From contig JAVTVJ010000072.1 of NCBI GenBank assembly GCA_034509425.1, positions 5,360,501 through 5,424,500 of the forward strand: a DNA stretch of 64,000 nt, in the 5' to 3' direction. Below are positions 13,607 to 24,326 of this stretch, piece after piece. The notes beneath the pieces are model-generated. The model saw nothing but the letters and a program-made list of their open reading frames with translations. It made no database searches and was not told where the DNA came from. The translations under genes were made by a program, and so were the position numbers. Source of the DNA: Eopsaltria australis. Lineage: Eukaryota; Chordata; Aves; Passeriformes; Petroicidae. Each line of letters opens with the position of its first letter. Positions within the stretch are counted from its first letter, which is position 1.

Positions 13607-15656
13607 TTATAGAGGGTATTGAGGAAAGTCACTTTCCCCTGATTTTATTTTCTTGGCAGAAGAGGACTTGACAGGAAATCAGTTCAAATATAGCTGAATG
13701 AGATCTGAGGCCTAGGACTTAAAAGTCTCTGAGAGGATCTTAAGTAGACAAAAATTGTTATGCTGAGGGAAACAAAAATCAACCAATAACAAACCCAGCT
13801 AAAACTTCACTGTCAAAATCACCAAGATTTTGTCAGAACCCTAACCTTTAGCAAAGACTTTCTGCCACAGTTTCAGCCCTACAAATCAGAGATTTGCCTC
13901 AATAGTTATTCCTCAACCTCAGTTTATTTCTCTGTTGCCAAAGGTGAATATCATCACAAGCTGTGGAAGTAGTCAGCATATAACACTCCAACCCAAATCC
14001 AGGCTCAGGGGAAAATGTAATTAGCTATGTCATGCATGTACCCCTGACTGGGGGGGGGGGAAAGTATTTGAGAAGACACCTTAGCAAAATATGAGTTCCT
14101 AGGATGCTCAAAGACAAGTACCAAAACCCTGCACATCATGAGTAGTTCCTACTTTTTCTCCTCCTTGATGAAGTTTTGCCCAGGTGTTCAGAGACTACAC
14201 CATTAGATGATAATCTCCTCAGAATTCACTTTGCAAAAGCAAATCAAGGTGACTCTGTTCTCTGAGGTGGTTTTTCAAAGACAAATCTTAGTCAAACAAC
14301 AAAAACCTATTTTCCTCCCTTCAAGCCAGAAGGGTACAAGAAGATTTGGTATGTGGATCCTGTCAAAGCTCTTCTTGGCACCAAAAATGAATTCACTTCA
14401 TCTGCAGCCTCTCTGGGGTCTCATTTGCTTCTTTGCATCAGATCAGGTTTAAATTGGAGCTTCTTGCAGACCAACTTCTAAAAGAAAACTACCATAACAA
14501 AAGCCAGCTTGCTATCTTAGGGCAAACAGTGAATGTTAAATAGCACTGGAAACAAATATGTGGTGCTATGACATCTGCTCTGATTCAAGGTCATCACCTG
14601 ACTTCTTTGTGTAGCACTGACCTCATGGAAACAGGATACAACAATTGCTGTAAAGCAGGGACTCCATGTTTGTATTGAAGAAGAGAAAGTAAGCAAACAC
14701 CTTCTGGCGTTTATTGTTCTTTATGTGGACACGTCACAGCTTGTGTGTGGGTCCACAACAGACATGCAGAATGTTAGGCCCTCAGAAGAGGGAAGAATCT
14801 GGGCCCTCCCAAAAAGAAGCTCTGTTTATTTTGTATTAGAACTAATTAACTTAAAAGCATTTGTCTGTAGAGGAACAGTTTTCTCTCATCTCAAACACTC
14901 CTGTCAGGGAGATGAGGCAGATTTAACTGGTGAGCAGGGACATGGCCTGTGATACATCTTGACATGGTGATGCCTCACCAGTGGAATAATTGTGCATGAA
15001 GTTCACTGGATAAATACCCATTCCATGTAGATACCAAAAGGAAACCTATCTCTTCTGACTATACTGGAAGTGGTCCTTTCCCAAATATGGCACTTCATCC
15101 AAGCTGAGTCTTTAGAAAAGAACACATCCAAGCAGAAAAGAGCTGGAGAAAACCCCAGTATTTTCTCTGTAACACCCCAGTGATGGTGCACCCCAGAGTG
15201 GCCCAGTGCAAGGCAGAATATGAAGATCTGAGCTTTGGGAATCCCACTGCATCAGTCAGCACAAAGCCACCAAAAGCTCTCAGCTAGTGATGCAGTATGA
15301 TACCTTAGGGAGAATATACCAGCAAACCCACATATCCAAACTCATCTCTCTATGATAACAAGTGTGAATTTGTCACTGCTGTTTTCCTGTTTAGAAGGTT
15401 TCAAAAATGACTCTTAATGCTGGCATCAAAATAAACTTTCTTGAAAAGCCCTGAAGATTAGAAAGGAACAGATTCTCCACTTCATTTAGGGGAAATGGAG
15501 GATAAAACAGGTATATCTTCTCAATTGAGCATTTGGTAGGCCTGTTCCTTCAGTTCCTTGGTTAGGATAATGGGCAACACAAGAAATAAAACCCTTGCCT
15601 GACTTCCTGATGGGTCCTGTGATAACAACATACTCTTAATTCTCAAATGGTGACAA

Positions 15657-15674
15657 ATCTCAAAGCTTTGAGAT
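15657..15674. repeat. Perfect 18-bp palindrome
   Basis: ATCTCAAAGCTTTGAGAT equals its own reverse complement over all 18 bases. It is centred on a HindIII-type AAGCTT core. Such a site could bind a dimeric protein, but no family is identified. Confidence 0.6.
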
Positions 15675-16164
15675 AGTTGGGAACCATTTCAAACTCAGAT
15701 ACCTCCTTAACTTTCAAAGACTTTAACCTAAAAATGAAAAAAAGACTGCAGCTGTGGAAACCTGAGTGCCAACACTTCTACCTTGGCTGTATGACAATTG
15801 TTTCCCAAAATAAAACTAACTATAGACAAGTGAAAAATCTTACTAGAAGCCAAGTTCATCTCAGCCATAGGAAATTATGTTAAATTTTCCATAAATGGCT
15901 TCATTAGGAGCTCCTATCTTGTCCAGCCCAGCTCCTTTCATAGCTGGGTTGTGTGTCCTTGTAACGTGGATCTGCACAAGGCATGTTCATGGTGCTCCTC
16001 AGGTCTGCTTGAAAGAGCAAGTGTTTGCTTTAAATGGTGACAGAAAAGGGCTAAAACAATACTGGGGTTTTGGTGTTTTTCTAGCTGCGTGCTTGTTTGA
16101 TTTCACTGTACTTCATGATATTCTGATACAACAGCTTTTGCTGTAAAGTGCCAGCAAAAGTAAC

Positions 16165-16190
16165 ATTAAGAAACAATAATGTTTCTTAAT
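16165..16190. repeat. Inverted repeat, 10-bp stem and 6-nt loop
   Basis: ATTAAGAAAC pairs exactly with GTTTCTTAAT across an AATAAT loop. The flanks are also AT-rich, so chance self-complementarity is more likely here than in GC-balanced sequence. Confidence 0.5.
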
Positions 16191-16644
16191 TAAGAATTAA
16201 TTATAAATGGCAATTAAGTAACAATAGTTACATGTGCAGATCATTACAATTAGCAGGAGCTGTTGCTTTGCCCGCCTGCTGCACATTACCAGCTGGATCA
16301 GACACGTGCAAAAGTTATTTACTGAGTTCATTGGGAAAAAGTATAAACCTATGTAATTAAAAATATCAACCCATTTATGTTTCAATAATCTAAAGAAAAA
16401 GTAAATGGAAAAAAAGAACCACGAATGTCTTAAAAAAAAAAAAAACCAGGAGGTGCCACAGGCAAACAAATATTTTAGCAAAGTTCAACAAGAAAAAGGG
16501 CTCATAAAAATGACAGAGTATGTCCGGTAAAACTTCAGGCAGAGATCTCCTAGCCATTTCCCAAATTCTTGTATCTTCTTATCAGCCTTATCATACATAT
16601 CTAACAACTTACCAGAAAGTTCAGAACCATAACAGCAGCAAGTT

Positions 16645-17013
16645 GTGTTGGATCAACCGCAACCCTCAGTGCTACCTATCGATTCTTTTGGAGGAGCTAA
16701 AATTCCTAAAATTCTGGATGTGCATCGCCCTCTAGTGACAGTCACCTGTCGTGGCTTGATCAAGGCTTGGTGCTGCCGCGGGGACAAAGCCTTAGAGCCA
16801 GGAAAGCCTGTTAGAGACACCAACGTGAAGCACAAAGAGCCAGTCATTGCACACCGGCTTCAAAAAGAGACCAGAGAAAACCGAGAGCTGCAAAAGGGTG
16901 GAAAAATCCAGCTCATCCATCTACCAGTCCAAAGTTTTACCATAAAGTGTACTGAAAAACTAAGTTGGATCTTAGTGCATTTACTCTGCTTAGGCTCTCT
17001 CAACTTTTCCTGA
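16645..17013 (+). other. GC-raised open segment, possible coding remnant
   Basis: A 122-residue plus-strand frame is open across a stretch that is richer in GC and CpG than its surroundings (16640-16870). The middle of the predicted product is basic and polar (KHKEPVIAHRLQKETRENRE), unlike the hydrophobic composition typical of chance frames in AT-rich DNA. An overlapping minus-strand frame (16653-16847) is open too, which weakens the coding case. I recognise no domain. It may be a short unmethylated island, an old retroposed fragment or chance. Confidence 0.18.
16726..16739 (-). promoter_or_regulatory. CTCF-like motif (weak)
   Basis: CGCCCTCTAGTGAC resembles the reverse complement of the CTCF core (CGCCCCCTAGTGGC) with two differences. 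It lies in the GC-raised segment and has the same orientation as the motif near 4866. Motif similarity is the only support. Confidence 0.25.
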
Positions 17014-18650
17014 AAAATTAGGCTTAAGGAATCCTGGAAAATAAAGTTTTCATTAATCAGGCCACCTGACTTTCTTGAAGTCTAAGATTTTTTCGTTTCA
17101 ATTCGGTTCAATTCAAATTTTCACTGCATTCAATCAAATCACTTAGGAAAATATGAACATTATGCTTAAAATTTAAATTATAAAACTTGCATTTCTTTGT
17201 TCCTCTAGAAAAGGTTTTCATAGAAATCAATATGTCTTCATTTCTACATTTTTGACAGAGAAGCTTTCCCTGTGGGAATACACTACCTCATGTATTACAC
17301 ATTCCCAGATTTATACCCTGAGAGTAAAAATCAAACCAAAACAAAAATCCACTCTACAATAAAAAAAAAAAACCACCCTTAAATTCAGTCTAATTTAGCA
17401 TGAAAAAAAATGAGACATAAAAGATCAACACTAGTTTGAAAAAAATGAAAACCAAACTGATCTTCTTAGGATGTTCTTGTGTCACACATACAGGGTTTGT
17501 CAGGTACCCTTGCAGTCTCATGGTACCTTGGCAAGACACACCTTCAATTAATTAATAAAAGCAGGCTGCTTCCAAAAGTAATTTCCATTAATCTCAAACA
17601 CTTGAATGCAGTGCAGTCTGAAGAAGTAAGTGAAAAGCTTCCCATAAGGTTAGGGCTTCCCTGGCTGTATTTCTGACTATCTCTCCCACAGATGTCCAGA
17701 GGGTTACAGCAGTCACCAGCCTCTGCTCATTTGTGTTGTCCAATCATTATGCCCTTTATACAGAGACAAATAAGGCACCATAGCATATACCAGCAAGGAC
17801 TAAGGTTATTCCAATAAGTTAAATACCTATGGTACTCCTATAGGGCAAGATATTCCTTTAAAAGTGTAAGTAAACTAAGAAAAAACAGGTTTTCAAATGA
17901 GCTCTCCAGAGCTGAATAGAGAATCTGTTCAGCAGGTCAGCAGGTCTGCTGACTTGCTCATGGGGCTGCACTGCTTTAAAGAGAAGTTTGGTGAGATTTC
18001 ACAATAGTCAGCAATATTAAGAGATGCACATCTACATGAGCACAGAAAATGTTTAAACATTTGGGATGTAGCAATTTAAATAAGTTGATCATTATAGGAA
18101 TGCCATAAACAGCTCCATGGTTATACACTTACTTAAATCCCCTGAGCCTTTCCATCGCATTTTGAAGCTACCATTAGCTTTTGTGGTCAAAACCTTCAGA
18201 AACAAAAATTATTATTTCCATTCTTCAGATATGAGCTACAATACTATCTATTTTTATATAAGTTTTGCTGAAAAAGAGATATTCATACATTACCATGCAT
18301 CAATGAACTTGAGAGCTTAGAAGAACTTTAGCACTTGATTTGTAGTTTGGGCTGCTCTTCTTTTGCATTCCCCAGCAGCACATCATTTGTGTCAATGCCC
18401 CAGTAGGATTTAGAATCTTCCCAGCTTTAGCATGCTGCTTTGACTTTCTGACCTTCAGTTTTTAAATGCAAAGTCACTGGCAAGATATCTCAACTACACT
18501 CACTCCAAAGCTTGTGGGGATTACCTTCAGTCAATGCTGTAGAGCTCTGCAGGAGTGATCAAAGTTTAATCTGTTTCTAATTAAAAGCTGATCTGCTTGA
18601 CCCTGTGCTCTAAAAATATCAAGCTGTTTATATAAACTGTTTTTTCTCTC

Positions 18651-18668
18651 TTTTTTTTTTTTTTTTTT
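18651..18668. repeat. Poly-T tract
   Basis: An uninterrupted run of 18 T follows TTTTTTCTCTC. No upstream retroposed body was recognised on either side, so it is listed as a simple homopolymer. Confidence 0.9.
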
Positions 18669-21149
18669 AAATCCCCATGATTTCCTAATGCAGCCAATAA
18701 AGGAACACAAGGCATTAGAAACGGTTTTAAATGGGTACAGGAGGTTATGCTTCAGAATAATCAGCAAAAGAAATTTAAAGAACAGTTAGCAGTGCTAGAA
18801 GTGAAAAGAATGAAGAGGCAAATTAGTAAGTGAACTCAGATAAACGTGACCATTTTTTCACTACAGAGAGCAAAGGCAATTACAAAACAGCAATAGAGAT
18901 ACTATAAACAATCACAGCCTGTGTGATGTACTTAATCTAAGAGATTTTAGGTTTGGAATAAGCAAAAATGAAGAGAAAAAAAGAAAGTTATATGCTACCC
19001 ACAAGGGAGACCATGCAAGTAAATGGCACTGTTGATAGGTTTTATTATGTAGAATTTTCTAGCTAATGTTATGAAACAGGCACCTGAAATTCTGGCCTAC
19101 ATAGTACTTGAGAACAAAGATTCAGCACTTTCTCTTAACTGGTTTCCTTGAAATACCCTTCTCCCTTATTTTTTTTCAATTAGACTTTTTCTTCTTTTCT
19201 GTTCAGATGGAACAAGCAGGTCTTCTAGATTATTTTATGTACTTTTCAACCAAAAAATTTAAAAAAGAAAGACAGAAGAGAGCAGCTTATTTTCAAAGTA
19301 ATATTTTGTTTTGCATAAAAGATTGAGACTTTCTTCCCTTTACATGATGGCCTTTTAAATCACCATGATACAGAATGAAAAAAGAGGTTTTTCCAGAATA
19401 ACCCACTTCTAAGAAATTTCTCAAATGCAACTCATAATTTTCCAGATAATTCGTGGATATTTCACTGTGTGCTCTGATATATAAACTCCAGAAACCCATA
19501 TACTGAGATTAATGGTCTCACTATCAGGTGCTGAGCACCCTATATGACTCTGTATTTTCCTTTTTAGTCTACTTACAGTTGCATGGTCTTTTTCCAAACT
19601 CTGCCTTTGGTACCAGAAGTTCTGTGATTAGGAAGCTCCTTTTGACCCACATTCAGCACAGTGGACAACAGACATGTTTGAGACTTGTCATAGCAAGAAT
19701 TAGTGTTTTCATCTGAAAGCTCTTTATAACTAGAGGCAACAGGGTTCTACTTTGTAAGCATTTTTATATCTTTTGGGAAGAAATTGGATGAAGTAAAGCC
19801 GTTAATTAATTTAATAAGTGTGTGTACACAGCTGAAAACATACAGCAGTACTGTTCTTGGGACACACAAATGATACAAGGACATGTCTTAAATGTAGCAA
19901 TTCCAGTTTAGGCTTGAAGGTGGAGCTTACATTGTATTATCAAAACATAACTTGCTTTGTCAGAAACTACAGCACCATTTGCCTGGAGAAACTGGAAAAG
20001 ATTTAGTGTATAATTTCCTTTACCTGCCTCTTTGCTTTTCCATCAGTGTAGATCCCTTATACTAGAACTTGTAAAGATAATTGTGGGCATCCTGAATGTC
20101 CAGTGAAACTTTCTCTTCTCCACAGTACCATTTTCTTTTCTTGCACTTGGCCACATCTGTGTGCCAGCTTGTGCTGCTCTAGTGCACTGTATTTGAGGCT
20201 GTTTTATTAGAAAACATGATTTTAAATGCATGAGCTATTGACTCATTTGTTAAACAATCTACCAGCAAACGAACTTGCTTCAGTGCTTCATAATTCATAT
20301 TGACTGGTGCTTGTTGCTAAGAAAAAGCTTATGTTCTTCATCATCTCAGCCAGAGCCAATTGTCCTAATTAATAGCATTAACTTTAGGGGTGTGTTTAAA
20401 TAAAGATTGATTGCTGCCTGCTCCAACCATCTGAGAATGCTCACAGATTTAAAGCAATATGATTTTAACTGCCCAAAATTCCCTTCTTCATGTTGTAGGT
20501 GTCACTCATTAAACCATATACTACTGTTAAGCTTTCCCATTTTGCAGGAAACACAAAACCTTACTGTTTGAGGAGGGAACATGGCCTTTAAAAATAGTTT
20601 TTCCATCATCAAACTCTAAGTTATTAATATAATGTAAATAACAAGTCATATGCAAGGTATTTCTATTTATATGTTAAAGCTGGGGTTTTTTTAATATATA
20701 CTGTGTTGGTAGAAGATATTTTCAGGTAAAGGTTGGTGTGTGTTTGCATACAGACCCTAAAATTCCTGAAGTCTTTTACTGCCCAGGGGAATGTGGGGTT
20801 TGTAAGATTTACATTAGCAATGGAAAGTAAGTGAAGTTGAAAAGAAGTGATGGTGAATTGCCTGACAATATTGAGGTTTGTCTGTTTTCGGAACACGCAC
20901 TTGTGTTCCGTTTTGATCCATTTTCTTGCAAGCACACAATAAGGTAAGAATTGAATGTCAGTGCAATTGTCTTACAGAAGTAAAGTCTGTTTGAATAATG
21001 AATGCTAACTTGAAAGCAGATACTGGTGGTGATCATCCTAATTATATATGTGTTATATTCTAAAATGATACAGCAATTCTCAAATATTCACATTTGAAGG
21101 AAGGAGAAACTATATTGCAGAAAATATGGAGAATATTTTATTGGTCATG

Positions 21150-21530
21150 AATCACAGAATAGTCAGGAAGGGATCTTAAAGATCTTCTCATTCCAACCTC
21201 CTGTCCCTGGACAGTGACACCTTCCACTAGACCAGGTTGCTCAGAGCTCCATCCAAACAGGTTTTGAACATTTCTAGGGGTGGGGCATCCAAAACTTCTC
21301 TGGGCAACCTGTTCCTGTGCCTCATCACTCTCACAGTGAAGAATTTCTTCCGTAGGACTCATCTAAATCTACTCTCAGTTTGAACCCATTCCCCCTTTTC
21401 CTGTCCCCACATACTCTTGTAAAAGTACCTTTCTGTCTTTTCTGTAGGCTCCCTTCAGGTACTGGAAGGCTGCAATTAGGTCATACCTAAGCTTTCTCAT
21501 GAAACCTCAGATAAATGGTCTTAACTGTGT
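21150..21530 (-). repeat. CR1 LINE 3' fragment
   Basis: The plus strand reads AATCACAGAATAGTCAGGAA, then ACACCTTCCACTAGACCAGG, TCTGGGCAACCTGTTCCTGT and CTTCAGGTACTGGAAGGCTG. These are reverse complements of successive blocks of the CR1 3' region and end of ORF2. It is 5'-truncated and decays after about 21500. It is not functional. Confidence 0.94.
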
Positions 21531-23018
21531 CTTTAGCGAGTTGAGTCTTTTCAGTGACAGCATTTAATGCTGTAAGCTGAGAAGACATCAAATGAAATTG
21601 GTAAAGTGCAGCCTGGGTTTAAGCAGGAGAAATTCCAGTGATTATAGTTGGTTTTATGATTTGCTAATTCCATGGCTTGTTATCGATTTATAGTCTTTGT
21701 CACAGCACCATTTCCAAGTCATTTCCATTAGAGAGCTATGCAGGTCAGGATCATATGTTTGCTGGGCTGGGTTTTGGTAAAATAAGCATCTCCATTTTCA
21801 TCCTACGTTTGTGCTCAGGTGTTATAGAAAAATGTGCACCAACAATATTGACTTCTTAATTATTAGTGTCTGCTATGCTGGTATTTCCCTGGTTTCATCC
21901 CTAGAGAAAATACAAATTCTCTCTATTTGAAATCAAAGTTTTTTGATAGGGAAATAGAAAAAGCATCTCACTCGGGAAGCTCCTGAAATATCACGAACTG
22001 TCTAATAGGAACAATTTTGAGAGCCAAAAATGCTACAATAGCTGTCTTTCCTAGAACAGCTGCATACATATAAAGATGTTTTGAACTCCCACAAGAGACA
22101 CAATTATGAACTTTGATTTGGGGAGATTTTTACCTACCTCTAGATAAGAACCTGGCTTTTGAGATACATACTCATGGAATGACCAGACTGTGAATAGACA
22201 TTTGAGAGTTCCAGTTACTTGGCAGTTGCTGTGGATCATACTAGTGTAGATATTGTGAAGGGCCACAAGCTCTTGCTGTTAAATAACTGAGCTCACACCC
22301 AAAAATGGTTGTGTTAGATAAATGATACTGGAGCAGGAAATGGATTAGCAACGAGAGATGGGATCAGTCAAATGTCTCTATGAAGTCTTTCTCCAAGATG
22401 CTTGATCATGGAGATTTAGGCAGAGGGTACTGATGCTTTGCTTGCAAGGTCACAAGTTCTGTCTTACTACTCTGGTGGAAAAGCACTCCTGAACATGGAG
22501 TAAAGCTTTCACTTCTGCTAAGCCAAACTGATTTTCTCTAAAAGTAGTGTTTGCACAAAAATCCCCACCTTTGGAGAATTAATACAGTTGAAAATGTAGA
22601 TACAGTTATGGAAATATTTCCTTCTTTGTTCCGTGCGCTGTTTGGTCATCACTTGTAGTTCTCCCATATGGCTTATTACTGCAATTATCCAGTCACTATA
22701 GGTAATGATAACAGCAGTGACCTCCAGCATAAAAACTAGTGTCTATTAAAAAGAGGGAAAACTTTAACGGGAAGAGTTGCCCACTTGGAACAACTTAACA
22801 TTGCATAAAAGATACTATAGTAAGTCTCGTGCCAGCAGGTTTGGCATTGTTTTTGGAACATAAGGGACAGCTGGCACCTCAGTATAAAACAAGTCATAGC
22901 AGCATCTGTTGTCCAAAGAAAATACTTTGCTGTGTATTTTAAAGAAGAAAAATAAGAAAAAGGAGTGAAATATCCTGGGAAAAACCTCAAAAATATATTT
23001 TTTATTCAGACCTCCATC
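21531..23018. other. Unique noncoding stretch
   Basis: No gene or repeat family is recognised. Open frames are short and lack domains. Confidence 0.55.
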
Positions 23019-23235
23019 TTGGGAGTTGTTGCTAATTTCTAAGTAGATGTAACTACTCTCTCCCAGGAGTATCAGAGTATCAGGGTGCCACCAAAGTTGC
23101 TTCTGGGCTCAGCTTTGGCCAGTGGTGGGTCTGTCTTGGACCCAGTTGGTCCTGACTCTGTCTACATGGGGGCAAGCTTTTGGTGTATTCCCACCTGCAG
23201 CTCCCCAGGTACCAAAACCTTGCTACAGAAAGACA
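23019..23235 (-). mobile_element. Fragment of avian endogenous retrovirus LTR (5' part)
   Basis: Blocks such as TTTGGCCAGTGGTGGGTCTG, GGGGGCAAGCTTTTGG and ACCAAAACCTTGCTACAGAA match, in reverse complement, the 5' (U3) end of a common avian ERV LTR family as I remember it. The LTR's own 5' edge would fall near 23235 (AAAGACA in the plus strand, TGTCTTT in LTR sense). The remainder of the LTR is missing. Family assignment is from memory and should be confirmed against a repeat library. Confidence 0.65.
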
Positions 23236-23256
23236 ACCCAGTCTCTTCTGCCATTT

Positions 23257-23640
23257 CACAGAATCAAAAAATGGGTAAGATTGGAAGGGACCACTGAAGA
23301 TCAACTATGCAACACCCCTGCTCAAGCAGGGCCCCTTAGAACACGTTGTGCAGGATTGTGTCCAAAGATCTTTTGAACATCTCCAGAGACAGAGACTCCA
23401 CAACCTTCCTTGGCACTCTGTTCCAGGGCTTGGTTACCTGGATACAGTAGATAAGTTTTTTCTCATATTCACGTGGAGCCTCCTGTCCATCATTTTCTGC
23501 CAGTTTACTTTCATACTACTGCTTGTCACCACTGAGCAGTAGTCCTCCTGACCCCCTCCCTTCAGAAACATATACATCAAAAAGGCCCTCCCTCAGTCTA
23601 CTCCATGGTAAACAGGCCCAGCTCCCTCGGCCTTTTGCTA
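23257..23640 (-). repeat. CR1 LINE 3' fragment
   Basis: TCACAGAATCAAAAAATGGG and ATTGGAAGGGACCACTGAAG mark the reverse-complemented CR1 3' end. CATCTCCAGAGACAGAGACT, CCACAACCTTCCTTGG and CTCCCTCGGCCTTTTGCTAT are further CR1 blocks of a subfamily different from the copy at 21150. It lies just beyond the LTR fragment ending at 23235. Confidence 0.92.
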
Positions 23641-23959
23641 TGAGAAGAGAAAAGGACTAAGAAGAATAAAGCAGTCAGCAAATGGTTTCTTTAGCCTGAA
23701 ACATCTCTGACCTTGGAGCTGTTATCTAACAAGCCCCTGAGCACTTCTACTGTTTTTCCTTGTTTTATTGTATTTAAAATTGTTTATTATCCAATTTTGA
23801 AAAGAACTCCTAATGAAGCAGTTAGGAAGTGGTGCTGAAAGCCAGCTCTTCTTGGCAGAACTGCAGTCTGCCAAGGAACAGCTCTCTCTGACTTCCTTTC
23901 TTCATCTGTTGCTGTTTCCCATGCACTGCCACGCAGGGTCTGGCTGGATCAAACCACAC

Positions 23960-24040
23960 CTTGGCTTGGGAGTTGTTATGAATTCCTAAGTAGATGCCAC
24001 CATGCCCTCCCATTGCTGTGGGAGTATAGACTATCAATCA
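23960..24040. repeat. Segment similar to 23019-23080
   Basis: CTTGGGAGTTGTTATGAATT followed by CCTAAGTAGATG resembles CTTGGGAGTTGTTGCTAATT followed by TCTAAGTAGATG at 23023. Both continue with a CTCCCA and GAGTAT block. The two segments are direct repeats on either side of the CR1. They may be pieces of two copies of one LTR, or a local duplication. Confidence 0.5.
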
Positions 24041-24304
24041 TAGGTACTGTTTACAAAATTTCCACTGAAATAGACATGTGTCGATGTTTTCAGGAATGAT
24101 GTGGTGCATATCTGTCTTGCATCATCTTCTGCAGTGGGCAGTCAACCACAACCTGAGGGAATGCTGAGACGTAGGAGGGTGACAGACATGGACCTCCGTA
24201 TCTTCTTCCTGAGCTCAGTTAATAAGACTTGTGTTAAATCATAGAGCCTTTATGCTGAAATAGCTATATTTCCATGTTCTCTTTATTCCCATACACCCTG
24301 GGAA

Positions 24305-24326
24305 TCAGTGTAACTGGTTACACTGA
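24305..24326. repeat. 22-nt palindrome TCAGTGTAAC-TG-GTTACACTGA
   Basis: Two 10-nt arms are exact reverse complements with only TG between them. The centre, AACTGGTT, is close to the Grainyhead-like dimer site AACCGGTT. This is only motif resemblance. Confidence 0.5.

Larger units (their letters stand above)
10637..21149. other. Long noncoding stretch without recognised repeats
   Basis: More than 10 kb shows no CR1 or LTR that I can recognise and no supported exon. It contains an A-rich tract near 11055-11090, a G run near 14050, a 23-bp tandem duplication at 13561, palindromes near 12018, 15657 and 16165, a GC-raised open segment at 16645-17013, and an 18-T run at 18651. The long repeat-free interval could hold conserved regulatory elements, but that cannot be judged from one genome. 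Confidence 0.5.
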
